DNA of 64,000 bases from the NCBI GenBank assembly GCA_030248135.1, contig JASANC010001587.1, positions 1-64,000 of the forward strand, read 5' to 3'. Below, in pieces: positions 1-12,499 of the stretch (position 1 is its first letter; every line of letters starts with the position of its first letter). This stretch comes from Theristus sp. LFF4_11 (taxonomy: Eukaryota > Nematoda > Chromadorea > Monhysterida > Xyalidae). The notes beneath the pieces were generated by a model that did no database searches, was not told where the DNA came from, and saw nothing but the letters and a program-made list of their open reading frames with translations. A program made the position numbers and the translations under genes.

Positions 1-3000
1 CCAGTTTTCCAGTTGCCCAGTTAACTGGTCAACTGGAAAACTGGTAAACTGGAAAACTGGAAAACTAACCAACTGGAAAACTGGTAACTGGAAAACTGGA
101 AAACTGGGCAACTGGAAAACTGGCTAACTGGAGAACTGGCCAACTGGTGAACAGGACAAGTGGTAAACTGGAAAACTGGTAACTGGAAAACTGGAAAACT
201 GGCCAACTGGAAAGCTGGCCAACTGGAGAACTGGTCAACTGGACAGCTGCAAATCTTCGCGCGTTAGCTTATGAACGTGTGCGCTTATGAACTTCAAAAC
301 TTTGTAACTTTTTAACTATGAAACTTTTTAACTTTGTAAGATTGTAGCTTTTTGGTTGCCCAGTTTTACAGCGGTCAGTTGCAAACATATGGGCTAGAAA
401 ATATGCACTTTGGAATTTTGTTCTTTACCACCCCTCCTTACGTGGAATGTATGCCAAGTTAACTCATCGATTTTTGCAATACAGTGGTATAGCGCCACAG
501 CCGTTTCGCTCGTGTTTCACGCACATTTCTATAATAGCACTTTTTTCAAAGAAGTAATGTTTCTAAGTTTGCATAAAAGACGGAATGTGTGAGCAACTTT
601 TTTAACGCGTTTTTTCGCTTTGCAGTCATGGCGCAGCGGTTATCGCTTTCGCCTAGCAGGGCGGGGGTCTTCGTTCATCGAATCCCATCGCTGCAAAAAA
701 AATCTTAAAAAATTTGGTTTTTTTGCTCATGCTTCGTGTTTTTTTTAGCAAAATGCGGTCACCTAATCTATTCCTGACACAATAAATGAACGAAATAACC
801 AAGTAAACATGAAATATTTTTTTAGGATGCAAGGAGCACGCAGACTTTGAATGAGAAAAAAACAGTTCCAGAAAACCATTTGTGTATCAAATGTTTTGTG
901 TTTTTTTGAAGTGTGTATATACGATTGAGGTCAACACCACCATTGAAATGAGGTGTCGGTCAATACCACACGACCGTTTTTTTGATTACCCGGTAACTTC
1001 ATGGCCTGGCCACACAGCCGAAACGTCATTGGTTTTCCAGTCTTCCAGTTTTGCAGTTGCCCAGTTTTCCAGTTGGTCAGTTTTCCAGTTTTCCAATTAT
1101 CAGTTTTCCAGTTGGCTAGTTTTCCAGTTTACCAGTTTTCCAGTTACCAGTTTTCCAGTTTTCCAGTTGGTTAGTTTTCCAGTTTTCCAGTTGCCCAGTT
1201 AACAGTTCCAGTTAACTGGTCAACTGGAAAACTGGTAAACTGGAAAACTGGAAAACTAACCAACTGGAAAACTGGTAACTGTAAAACTGTAAAACTGGAA
1301 AACTGGAAAACTGGCTAACTGGAGAACTGGCCAACTGGTGAACAGGACAAGTGGTAAACTGGAAAACTGGTAACTGGAAAACTGGAAAACTGGCCAACTG
1401 GAAAGCTGGCCAACTGGAGAACTGGTCAACTGGACAGCTGCAAATCTTCGCGCGTTAGCTTATGAACGTGTGCGCTTATGAACTTCAAAACTTTGTAACT
1501 TTTTAACTATGAAACTTTTTAACTTTGTAAGATTGTAGCTTTTTGGTTGCCCAGTTTTACAGCGGTCAGTTGCAAACATATGGGCTAGAAAATATGCACT
1601 TTGGAATTTTGTTCTTTACCACCCCTCCTTACGTGGAATGTATGCCAAGTTAACTCATCGATTTTTGCAATACAGTGGTATAGCGCCACAGCCGTTTCGC
1701 TCGTGTTTCACGCACATTTCTATAATAGCACTTTTTTCAAAGAAGTAATGTTTCTAAGTTTGCATAAAAGACGGAATGTGTGAGCAACTTTTTTAACGCG
1801 TTTTTTCGCTTTGCAGTCATGGCGCAGCGGTTATCGCTTTCGCCTAGCAGGGCGGGGGTCTTCGTTCATCGAATCCCATCGCTGCAAAAAAAATCTTAAA
1901 AAATTTGGTTTTTTTGCTCATGCTTCGTGTTTTTTAGCAAAATGCGGTCACCTAATCTATTCCTGACACAATAAATGAACTAAATAACCAAGTAAACATG
2001 AAATATTTTTTTAGGATGCAAGGAGCACGCAGACTTTGAGTGAGAGAAAAAACAGTTCCAGAAAACCATTTGTGTATCAAATGTTTTGTGTTTTTTGAAG
2101 TGTGTATATACGATTGAGGTCAACACCACCATTGAAATGAGGTGTCGGTCAATACCACACGACCGTTTTTTCAATTACCCGGTAACTTCATGGCTTGGCC
2201 ACACAACCGAAACGTCATTGGTTTTCCAGTCTTCCAGTTTTGCAGTTGCCCAGTTTTCCAGTTGGTCAGTTTTCCAGTTTTCCAATTATCAGTTTTCCAG
2301 TTGGCTAGTTTTCCAGTTTACCAGTTTTCCAGTCACCAGTTTTCCAGTTTTCCAGTTGGTCAGTTTTCCAGTTTTCCAGTTGGTTAGTTTTCCAGTTTTC
2401 CAGTAGCCCAGTTAACTGGTCAACTGGAAAACTGGTAAACTGGAAAACTGGAAAGCTGGCCAACTGGAGAACTGGTAACTGGAAAACTGGGCAACTGGAA
2501 AACTGGCTAACTGGAGAACTGGCCAACTGGTGAACAGGACAAGTGGTAAACTGGAAAACTGGTAACTGGAAAACTGGCCGACTGGAAACCTGGCAACTGG
2601 AGAACTGGTCAACTGGACAGCTGCAAATCTTCGCGCGTTAGCTTGTAAACGTGTGCGCTTATGAACTTCAAAACTTTGTAACTTTTTAACTATCAAACTT
2701 TTTAACTTTGTAAGATTGTAGCTTTTTGGTTGCCCAGTTTTACAGCGGTCAGTTGCAAACATATGGGCTAGAAAATATGCACTTTGGAATTTTGTTCTTT
2801 ACCACCCCTCCTTACGTGGAATGTATGCCAAGTTAACTCATCGATTTTTGCAATACAGTGGTATAGCGCCACAGCCGTTTCGCTCGTGTTTCACGCACAT
2901 TTCTATAATAGCACTTTTTTCAAAGAAGTAATGTTTCTAAGTTTGCATAAAAGACGGAATGTGTGAGCAACTTTTTTAACGCGTTTTTTCGCTTTGCAGT

Positions 3001-5060
3001 CATGGCGCAGCGGTTATCGCTTTCGCCTAGCAGGGCGGGGGTCTTCGTTCATCGAATCCCATCGCTGCAAAAAAAAATCTTAAAAAATTTGGTTTTTTTG
3101 CTCATGCTTCGTGTTTTTTAGCAAAATGCGGTCACCTAATCTATTCCTGACTCAATAAATGAACGAAATAACCAAGTAAACATGAAATATTTTTTTAGGA
3201 TGCAAGGAGCACGCAGACTTTGAATGAGAAAAAACAGTTCCAGAAAACCATTTGTGTCCAGTCAAATGTTTTGTGTTTTTTTTGAAGTGTGTATATACGA
3301 TTGAGGTCAACACCACCATTTGAAATGAGGTGTCGGTCCATTTTCCAGTCGTCACGTTACCGTTTTTTTCCCGGTAACTTTCAGTTTTCCAGTTGGCCAG
3401 TTTTCCAGTTGGCTAGTTTTCCAGTTTTCCAGTTACCAGTTTTCCAGTTGGCTAGTTTTCCAGTTAGCCAGTTTTCCAGTTGGTTAGTTTTCCAGTTTTC
3501 CAGTTACCTGTTTTCCAGTTGGCTAGTTTTCCAGTTTACCACTTTTCCAGTTTACCAGTTAGCCAGTTCTCCAGTTAGCCAGTTTTCCAGTTGGTTAGTT
3601 TTCCAGTTTTCCAGTTACCTGTTTTCCAGTTGGCTAGTTTTCCAGTTTTCCAGTTGGCTAGTTCTCCAGTTTACCAGTTTTCCAGTTGCCCAGTTAACTG
3701 GTCAACTGGAAAACTGGTAAATTAAAAAACTGGAAAACTGGGCAACTGGAAAACTGGCTAACTGGAGAACTGGCCAACTGGTGAACAGGACAAGTGGTAA
3801 ACTGGAAAACTGGTAACTGGAAAACTGGAAAACTGGCCAACTGGAAAGCTGGCCAACTGGAGAACTGGTCAACTGGACAGCTGCAAATCTTCGCGCGTTA
3901 GCTTATGAACGTGTGCGCTTATGAACTTCAAAACTTTGTAACTTTTTAACTATGAAACTTTTTAACTTTGTAAGATTGTAGCTTTTTGGTTGCCCAGTTT
4001 TACAGCGGTCAGTTGCAAACATATGGGCTAGAAAATATGCATTTGGAATTTTGTTCTTTACCACCCCTCCTTACGTGGAATGTATGCCAAGTTAACTCAT
4101 CGATTTTTGCAATACAGTGGTATAGCGCCACAGCCGTTTCGCTCGTGTTTCACGCACATTTCTATAATAGCACTTTTTTCAAAGAAGTAATGTTTCTAAG
4201 TTTGCATAAAAGACGGAATGTGTGAGCAACTTTTTTAACGCGTTTTTTTCACTTTGCAGTCATGGCGCAGCGGTTATCGCTTTCGCCTAGCAGGGCGGGG
4301 GTCTTCGTTCATCAAATCCCATCGATGCAAAAAAAATCTTAAAAAATTTGGTTTTTTTGCTCATGCTTCGTGTTTTTTAGCAAAATGCGGTCACCTAATC
4401 TATTCTTGACTCAATAAATGAACGAAATAACCAAGTAAACATGAAATATTTTTTTAGGATGTAAGGAGCACGCAGACTTTGAATGAAAAAAACTGTTCCA
4501 GAAAACCATTTGTGTCCATCAAATGTTTTGTGTTTTTTGAAGTGATGCATTCACAATTGAGGTCAACGCGCACAAGTTAAATGCTAGTTGTCGGTCAGTA
4601 CCAATGACCAGTTTTCCAGTCGTCAAGTTACCCTGTTTTCCACTTTCATGTTCTGGCCACACAGCCGAAACGTTCCATTGGTTTTCCAGTTTTCCAGTTA
4701 CCTGTTTTGCAGTTGCCCAGTTTTCCAGTTGGTCAGTTTTCCAGTTTTCCAATTATCAGTTTTCCAGTTGGCTAGTTTTCCAGTTTACCAGTTTTCCAGT
4801 TACCAGTTTTCCAGTTACCAGTTTTCCAGTTTTCCAGTTGGTTAGTTTTCCAGTTTTCCAGTTGCCCAGTTAACTGGTCAACTGGAAAACTGGTAAACTG
4901 GAAAACTGGAAAACTAACCAACTGGAAAACTGGTAACTGGAAAACTGGAAAACTGGGCAACTGGAAAACTGGCTAACTGGAGAACTGGCCAACTGGTGAA
5001 CAGGACAAGTGGTCAACTGGAAAACTGGTAAACTGGAAAACTGGAAAGCTGGCCAACTGT
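1..5060. repeat. ~1.2 kb tandem satellite with inverted CCAGTTTT/AACTGG arms
   Basis: About four copies of a unit of roughly 1190 bp; the same landmark recurs at 622, 1813, 2996 and 4256 (spacings 1191, 1183, 1260). Each unit has a low-complexity part made of the motif CCAGTTTTCCAGTTGG on the top strand (for example 1026-1205), immediately followed by its inverted form AACTGGAAAACTGG (1206-1436). After that comes a nearly invariant ~600 bp spacer with AT-rich flanks. The junction is palindromic (around cagttaactggtcaactgg), so each unit can form a long hairpin or cruciform. The arms vary in length between units while the spacer is almost identical, which suggests recent array homogenisation. 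The array lies just upstream of the anoctamin exons and is probably intronic to that gene. Small ORFs here only read the repeat motif and are not genes. 5061-5262 is a T/G-rich stretch of tttgattgtag repeats. Confidence 0.9.
622..694 (+). ncRNA. tRNA-like module inside each satellite unit
   Basis: A 73-nt segment. Its first seven bases GCAGTCA pair with the last seven TCGCTGC at six positions (one wobble, one mismatch). It carries a good Pol III A-box (TGGCGCAGCGG at 629-639) and a partial three-pair D-arm. The anticodon stem is out of register and the T-arm is a non-canonical four-pair hairpin, so it is not a functional tRNA but may be a tRNA-derived SINE remnant. Homologous copies start at 1813, 2996 and 4256; the fourth has mutations in the 3' acceptor strand. 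The match to tRNA length is seen in the sequence; the origin is inference. Confidence 0.25.
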
Positions 5061-5262
5061 GTGCGCTGACTGAAAACAACAAGTTGATTGTAGTTTGATT
5101 GTAGTTTGATTGTAGTTTTTTGATTTAGTTTGAGTTAGATTGTACAATGTAGTTTGATTGTAGTTTTTATTGATTGTAGTTTGAGTTAAATTGTAGTTTC
5201 TGTCAACACAAGTTTCTGTTTGATCAAAGTGTTTGATTGTAAAATGACAACATTTAAACCAG

Positions 5263-7653
5263 GATGTCTATTGGACGTGGCCATTCAGCTGCTGATTATC
5301 ATGACTGGTCTGCAGGTGCTGCCAAATCTGTTGCAAATCGTTGGACCCGCGCTGCGATCCAGCTGCATCTGGTGTTCTAATAAAATTTCCAACTTTAGAA
5401 AGGTAAATGCTTTAGTGGTGACAACTTTCAAAGTTGTTCAAACGAGTGCAAAAGCGCCGATTCTCGAACATCGGTGTTTTCCACCCCTTGATTTCAATTT
5501 TTCGCCGTAGCGAGTGGGTGAGTATTCGCAAAGCGACCAATCATCGGAACGTTGGACGAGCGACGAACGGCTGGCGGACGCCGACCATCTGCAGCTGTTC
5601 CACGACTATCTCTCACTGACGGTGCAGTTCGGCTTTGTGACAATGTTCGCTGCTGCGTTTCCATTGGCACCGGCGATTGCGCTCGTCAACAACGTGTTCA
5701 GGCTGAGACTGGACGCGTCGAATGTGCTCACGCAGACCAGGAGGTTCGTAGCTTGTGAAATGCAATTCCTGTATGTCCAAGTTTTATGTTTTGTATTGTT
5801 CTTTGTATAGCTGTTCACACTGGTTTACGCTGTTTGTATACGCTTAGAGAATGAATCTTACCGTTTCCAAGCATTTTGTCAAACATTTTTGTGTCGTAAA
5901 CTACTGGAAGCCAACAAAATTTCATTTTCAAAACTGCCTGCTCCATTTTTTGGCCACCAATGTTAGCTAAACCTTTTGAAAAGATGGAAGCGAGCAGTCC
6001 GTTTGTTTGTCGACCAGCGGTCACCACACAAAAAGTTTGGAAACGATTTACACTGGCTACTAAAGCGTGTACTAAAACTGTGTTCACGTGTTACAATGTA
6101 ACAACGCGCAATGTCCATTTCAGTAGCTCTTCCCTTACCGTAGCAAAAATGTTCTTGTCATTCGCCAAGGTTCATTCCGACGCGAGCAAGTGGCATCGGC
6201 GCTTGGATGGAGCTGCTGGCCGCGTTGTGCAAAGTGGCCGTGCTGACGAACGCACTGCTGATGGCTGTCACGTCCGGATTCCTGGACAGGTTGCACGTTG
6301 CACACTATTGATTGATCACAGCTACCAATCAGCGTGGCGCATTTGAAAAAGTGATCATTAGTGATAAACATGTCAGGGTGGTTTTCGACGCCACGATGGC
6401 GCACCGAAGTGCCAACACAAACGCCAGTGGCATCCAGTTCATGCGTTTCGCACTGACGCCGTTCGACACGACCGACTGGTGCGACTCAACGGTGTTCCCG
6501 CACGTGGCCGACTGCAATCGGCTGAGACGCATTTATGTGCCCAAGGGCGTCGCTGTGCACAACTCCACAGAGCTCAGTTCAGTCGCTGAACACCATTTCC
6601 AGACATTTTAGTGATCGCTCCACTCACTGCCGGTGCAGCCAAACACGATGCAGCCGGACAAGATTCGCTGCAGGTTTTGTTTGACTACAACCGGCAACCA
6701 ATGGAGCGTTCAGAAACATGTTTGGGAAAATACCTGGAACTGGTTTTTCACTGGTTGAAGTTGAAAATTTTATTGTCTTATTTGACGTGGGCGGTATTGA
6801 AAAGATGCATTATTGATTTACAGTTTCGAATCCTGAAATGGCGCGTATCAAGCGGACGTACACCGACGACAACGTACTGGACACACTGCCTCTGATGTAC
6901 ACCGCACTAAACTGGACACGGGGGGCTCAAAATGTGATCGTTGAAGTATGTTCGCCTCGAGCGTTTCTTGCAATTTTTGGTTGGCGAAGTTAAACAGAAA
7001 TCTTTGGAAAGAAAATATTTGCAAAATAAAGCTGGAACTGTCTGATCAGGTGTGCTACCGCCGCGAGTACCGTCACCCGACGTACCCGTATTCGTTGTCC
7101 ACCTCATTCTACTACGTGCTCATGGCACGCTTCTGTTTCATCATTTTCTTTGAGCATGCCGTGCTGCTCGCACAGGCGTTCACCCAGTAAGATTAGTGCG
7201 CTTTCAAAGGTTTTTTCCAACTTTATTTTCAAAATCAAAAAAGAAACCACATGTGTCCAAATCGTCGTGTTTGCCAACTTTCGTAAACCACCTGGGATTT
7301 CATAGATTCACTTTCATAAATTTCACTTTTCACGACCACGCATCTTTCTCGTGTTGAGATACGCGATCGCAGACGTGCCCGACCACGTGCTCGTGCGACT
7401 GCAGCGCGAGAGTTTTCTGCAACGCGAATGGTTCAAACAGCGAGAACTGGGCAAACACTCTGCGCATGGCGGCGCCACGTTGCCGGGCGAAGGGCAACTG
7501 ACCGACAGTAGCTCCGACACAGAGCCAGCCGCTGCGGCGACGCACGACGAGGCGACATTCGATGTGGGGCAGTTCGCCAGGCAGCTGCCGGAAGGAACGG
7601 CCTTGAAAATTGTGCATCAAGGGGAAACCATTGGGCGACTCAGCCTCAAGTGA
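5263..7653 (+). CDS. Anoctamin/TMEM16 family protein, C-terminal exons (5' part outside window)
   Basis: Anoctamins are ten-helix membrane proteins acting as calcium-activated chloride channels or lipid scramblases. Seven exons keep frame: 5263-5402, 5511-5743, 6170-6289, 6377-6576, 6824-6945, 7050-7186, 7359-7653; stop TGA at 7651. The first begins in phase with two spare bases, so upstream exons are missing. The encoded ~414 residues show family hallmarks in order: GCLLDVAIQLLIIM-like helix, VQFGFVTMFAAAFPLAPAIA, RLRLDASN, RRFIPTRASGIGAWMELL, a long cysteine-containing luminal loop, then VLMARFCFIIFFEH and the ADVPDHV region. The calcium site looks weakened: the usual helix-7 EYMEM reads DYLSL, and the usual E of EIRLD is R (RLRLD). 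That resembles divergent anoctamins without classical calcium gating. A satellite array occupies the upstream intron or flank. An AATAAA polyadenylation signal lies at 7922. Family assignment is secure; paralogue not assigned. Confidence 0.88.
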
Positions 7654-7921
7654 TGTCAGCTCGATGTTTCAGTTCAGTTGCGTTCAGTTGTGAAGCTCAG
7701 CCAATCGACTCGCTTCACAGAAATGCATCTTTAAAAAATTATAAAATCAAACCAATGCGTGCATCTGCAGGATTTTGTTTTACATTGTGTTATCGTGTGC
7801 AAATATGTTGCGTGTGTGTGTCACCTGAAGATGTTCAATGCAAATCTTTTTTAATTTTTCAATTGTTTTGCATTCGTTTACCACGGAATTTATTTCTGTT
7901 GTCAATAATCTACTGTTTTAA

Positions 7922-7927
7922 AATAAA
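7922..7927 (+). terminator. Polyadenylation signal of the anoctamin gene
   Basis: AATAAA about 270 bp after the anoctamin stop codon, within an AT-rich 3'UTR, and about 100 bp before the next gene's start codon. Confidence 0.5.
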
Positions 7928-8026
7928 ACTGTATACGCAATAACGCAAAAGTTCACGACCCTGTTGTGATCTCAAATTCATTTCAACTCTGATTGTACAC
8001 GTTGTGCGGTTTTTGTTTGCTTCACA

Positions 8027-9675
8027 ATGCGACTTCTTTGCGTGTTTCTTGTTCTGGCAGCCGACAAATTTACAGGTAATACAGTTTTTTGTCTATCTTT
8101 AATCTTGACATGGTTTTGCAACTTTAAACCTTTCCAATTCAGTGTTCGAAGCGCGCTCAATGCGGCCTAAACGCCAAGTGCTCTCGCATTCGTTCTTTGG
8201 CGAAACGCTGCCGTCCTTCAACTTTCAATCGACCAGTGAAAAGAACGCACCCCGTCCTTTGTTTCCGTTCGTGACACGACAAGGCTTCGGTTTTGCTGTT
8301 AGTCCGGGAGGAAATCGCATCCTCAGCACCGATCTGAATTTGAACGTGCGTTGTGGCATTCAGATTGTTTTGAAACTGAATTTGAATTGCTTTGAAATGT
8401 CGATTTCTCTAAATTTCTAAAACTGAGACCATCCGCATCTGTTGGAATTGCATTTTTAACAATAGTTGGAAATGAAACTTTCCCCATGCAGCTGCCAGGC
8501 TTGCCACCGCTGGGCAGAATCCGTGGCCTTCTGCAGTCTGGTGTGACACCGATCGAGTTCGACTGGGGACTCTTGGCGAATCCAACCAACGAAGAACACT
8601 TGAATCCAGCCACGGTGCTCAGTGCAATCAGCGACGACCCTGACCTTTATCAACATGGTACTGCGCGAGTCGAAATTAGTTTTCCTTCTAAAATTTCTGA
8701 GACTGTTCTCTTATGCAATGTACAGCTGTAGCAGGGGACGCAGTCTCAAATCATCTATTGAAATTTCGACAATTCTCCAGATTTTGCCAATTTCGGGTTG
8801 CGACTGCTGGCTGCTTTTCAGGCAGCACCAAGAGCGTGCCGGTGGCGCGTCTGCCCGGCGACTACGAGCCTCTGCACTGCATCCCGCCGCTCTGCGACCC
8901 GTTCACCAGCAACGTCGCCTTTGGCGTCAAGGTCGTCTCAGTCGTTGTTCAACCAGTGTAGCAATGCCAACGATTTGACAAGCGCACACATGTGTACACC
9001 CATCCACTGACATTAAAAACTAAGCCCGAGAACGCCTGCTCAACAAATCACTTAAAAATATGGCGAAAACGCTGATCACTGTGTTGAGTAACTTGTTGAG
9101 TTGAGTTGTCAGTGAATATACCAAGCCGAATAAGTCGCACACAGGTAAATCCGCACCTGAACCGCTACTTCGAGGGCGGCCTCGACTTCCCGATCGATGT
9201 GGACGATCACGGGCGCATCGTGCAGTTCCCCTTGTCCGGCGGCATCTTCCCGCGTCGGTCGCCAGTGCTCGTGCAGTACGGACAGACGCTGAGTGCAACG
9301 GACGCGCTGTTCCGTGCCTACGAACAGTATCTCCGTGAAAAACAGGCCGACAATCTGCATCGCTTCATACACGAAAGCCTGGACGCGAACGGACAGCGAC
9401 GCCGGCAAGGACATTTGACGACGCACACGAGTGAACCGAGAGAGGCTGGGGGCACAGGCGACTGGGGCGCAGGTGTGGACGACGCACTGAGACGCTTTGG
9501 CACGGTCAGTGTGGGCACACAGCAGCAGGTTGGCCCGGTCGCCATTGGAACGCAACGCCAGTTTGGTCTGATTGGGAGCCAGCCAGGCGTTGGATTCACG
9601 GAGCAACGAACGTTCGCAGTGGCACCGATTGGAATCGTTGGGCGTGACACTGCGATTGGGAGTGAATATCAGTGA
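8027..9675 (+). CDS. Unrecognised secreted protein, 352 aa, five exons
   Basis: Exons 8027-8075, 8143-8345, 8492-8657, 8822-8931 and 9145-9675 join in frame (1059 nt). Exon 1 encodes a short hydrophobic signal peptide (MRLLCVFLVLAADKFT). It is followed by a basic stretch MRPKRQ, a possible propeptide cleavage site. The middle contains a paired-cysteine segment HCIPPLCDPF and then a conserved-looking block (FEGGLDFPIDVDDHGRIVQF, PLSGGIFPRRSP). The C-terminal ~70 residues are low complexity: repeats of the form VGTQQQVGPVAIGTQRQFG. I do not recognise a named family; the cysteine motif and G-rich block resemble what I recall of uncharacterised secreted nematode proteins, a weak impression. The gene starts ~370 bp after the anoctamin stop on the same strand. 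A possible polyA signal is at 10131. Confidence 0.75.
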
Positions 9676-11009
9676 TCCAAGGCATCACTGCTGGTGTTAT
9701 TTATATGTATCTGGAAAGTGGATGATCGACGCCGCCACATTTTCAATTTCAACGAACTCATCGTTTGTTAATAGTAAAACAAAGTTTTGATTCGCATGCA
9801 GATTCAATATCGAGATTTCGTTCGAAAACTGTTTGCAAGCTACATTGGTTATTCACTGTGTTTCGTGTCGAAATCGGACTTAAAGCTGTGCTGAGTTCAA
9901 AAGAAACCGAACTAAACTTGCTGACTGGTTATGCAGCAAGCTTGTGCAACCCGTCAACGTGCACAGGTATTTTCAAGTGGTGAAGATCATCTGATGCTGT
10001 ATATGCAGGGCGATAAACAACCCATCATGTGGCCACAGAAGAGTAACAAATACCCCTGATTAAAAAAACACTGCAGTGAGCAGGGAGCAACTGAGATTTA
10101 TAGTTCACGTCTGCATGTTGCGGTGAAGTCCAATAAAAACGAGTTTTTATGAGCGACATCAAGAATCGCAGCATTGCATGTGCAGCCAACTCGTGTCTCA
10201 TGCCTATCGCTAATGCGGTCGACAGGTTTCAAGCAGAAAAAAATCAAAATCAAAGAGCATGCAAATGTAAATTGCGCACGTCGGCAATTTCAAAAACGTT
10301 TGTGAGCTGGGTCTCCAAGTCTTTTTACGATGTTTTTACTTTTTTTTGTTTTGCCTTCATGAAATCATCTGCTTCCAACGCAGTTTTTGGAAAAAACACA
10401 GGTTAGCCCAAAACATAACATTGCAACCGAGCATCGATCACGTGAATCCTTTGAATCTGGTCGGGTCTTGCCATTTGCTGTGAAAATTATTGGTATATCG
10501 CCGCGCTGTGTGATTAGATACGTTGGTGAAAATGCTGTGGCGCACACAGATGAACTTGACAACATCAACAACAGTTGTTTCAAAGTCGTTTCATCTGGCT
10601 AAATGAATGCAGTGCATCTCTGAAGATCGTTAGGTTACGCACACATTCTCACGGCAAACATAAAAACGTTGCTTTTATTTTTGAAAGCAGATTGCCTGCA
10701 GGCTGCAGCTACTGTTTGTTTACAACGTATTTTGTCTACCAGACCACACATTCGCTGAATTTATGGTGATCTCATTTTTCCTACTGGTTCGATCACTTTT
10801 ATCGCAAAGCGTTTTTATTGACATTATAAAAATTTACTGTGTATGACTAGATGCTGCAGTCAATCAAAAGCTTGTCAAATGGTTGTCAATCAGTCAAGTG
10901 CGTGTACGTTTCTAGTTCATGTCCAATTGTTGCAAGCCTGTATTGTTGTGCCGTTCGACTGCTGCTTTTTATAACCACACCGTGGTAACAAATAACTTTT
11001 TCTTGCAGA
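9676..11009. other. Intergenic region, no supported gene
   Basis: I see no exon with a convincing reading frame or family match. AATAAA at 10131 may end the upstream secreted-protein transcript. A 71-codon ORF at 10387-10602 has no signal peptide, domain or splice context that I can support. Confidence 0.5.
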
Positions 11010-11045
11010 CCAATCAGGAATAAAGTGCAGCAGCGTATTTGCAGA

Positions 11046-11468
11046 ATGGTGCACCTGAAGCAGGAGTTGCTCTGGTGGGACTACAGCGGTTTCGTGGTCG
11101 TCTTTGTGCTCTATTTCATCATCGTGTTTGTCGTGTTGATCACGTGCATTGTGCCCTGTTGCATCGGCAAAGAAGAAGATGCCGGCTACATGAACAAGGT
11201 AAAGCTTGCTCTGGCACGCAGCGACTCTCTTGAACCGCATGAAGCGCTCCAGTATCACGTAAACTTCCCCGTGGCGTTTGCAACACCAATCAAGTTTCGA
11301 CATGACCTTGTCCAATACAGGCTTGCGAAACCAGCACCACCGCAGAACTTTGTTGCTAGTAGAGTAAATGTGTTCTTTTCAGCACAGTTGAAGATTGTGA
11401 AACTGAACCATAACAATAAGCAGCGAAAAGGCTGTTGGGCAACAAAGTTCCACAGCTGTCCTGCCTGA
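11046..11468 (+). CDS. Hypothetical small single-pass membrane protein
   Basis: A splice-acceptor-like tcttgcag ends at 11008. The reading frame is open from there through ATG at 11046 (MVHLKQELLWWDYSG) into a strong ~25-residue hydrophobic segment (FVVVFVLYFIIVFVVLITC). A CC pair and a charged tail GKEEDAGYMNK follow. The string AACAAGgtaaag at 11193-11204 is a good donor, so the real coding exon may be 11009-11198, with the remainder to the stop at 11466 being intron read-through. No family recognised. The transmembrane segment is clear; gene structure is uncertain, and no downstream exon was found. Confidence 0.4.
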   Translation: MVHLKQELLWWDYSGFVVVFVLYFIIVFVVLITCIVPCCIGKEEDAGYMNKVKLALARSDSLEPHEALQYHVNFPVAFATPIKFRHDLVQYRLAKPAPPQNFVASRVNVFFSAQLKIVKLNHNNKQRKGCWATKFHSCPA

Positions 11469-12499
11469 GGCTTCGCAAGCCTTTGTAAAAGAAATAATTT
11501 TAAATATTTTAAAATTAAAAAGCTTAAAACAGCCTGCTGCACCTAAAACAGCCCACCTTGGTATAACCAGGTGACGGACTTAAAGCAACGCACGGGGAAG
11601 TTATATATTACGACAAAAATTTCCTTCACGGGAGTTTATGATACGAATTTAGGAGGGAATCAACAATCAACCGTCGTGACGTGATACACCACCCTTGCAC
11701 GGGTCTAATAGGCACTGAACCGATTTACAAAAGTGCAATAGTGACAGTTGATTTCACGATGACCAAAGTTTGGAATGAGTTCATCAATTGAAACCAAAAT
11801 TTGTACAACATAACAGAACAAACAAACAACAACAAAAGGATTTTGCATTTTAGTGGAAAATCGGCATAAACCGAAAGAAGAAACGACAGCACCACATTGA
11901 ACTCGACGACGACCCCGACCACGAATTATGATGAAATTTAAAAAATGTGTTTCTCCACATTTTACCAACGACTAATGTCAATCTTGGAACATCAAACTGA
12001 TAACGAATAGATTGAATAGTTCATGAGCTTTTAGTTTTACTGAATAGCTAACCGCTATGACATCCAAATAAAAACAATCAAATTATTTGGTCAACCGATG
12101 CAAATAATTGCATTGTTCAATGTTAGAGATCAGTTTGTTTGGTGAAAAGAATCAGTTTATAGCACCTTACGCTGGATCAAGTGAAATTGATAAATCAAGT
12201 GAAAAAATCAATGACAATAAGGAACAAGGAAGCCATAACAATTAACAGTGACAAGGAATACAGAAAGAAATCCTTGGTTAGTGAGAGGAAGTTAAAGCAG
12301 AATTCGAAATGGTTTTGCTTTCCATTCTAATTAAAGGTAAAAAACACACAGAGAAATTGAAAAAAAGAACTTTTCCATCAAAAATGAAAAAAATAACGAC
12401 AAAACAATATTTAAAACACATCACTGAAAAAGTGCTAGAGCTCAGCTCAGGAACAAAAAAGGAATCGATGTGGGGAATGAAAAGTACCAACTTGCAGTC
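11469..12499. other. Intergenic, AT-rich, nothing supported
   Basis: Between the small membrane ORF and the 3' end of the minus-strand coiled-coil gene. No repeats or coding signatures recognised. Confidence 0.45.

Noticed and set aside
410..592. Identical 60-codon ORF in each satellite unit (also 1601, 2784, 3986)
   Set aside because: Part of the satellite spacer; conservation is explained by unit homogenisation, with no domain or signal peptide.
21..5082. Many 60-143 codon ORFs with FPVFQ/SSWLVFQ repeats
   Set aside because: They read the CCAGTTTT satellite arms in various frames; no start context, and they recur with the repeat.
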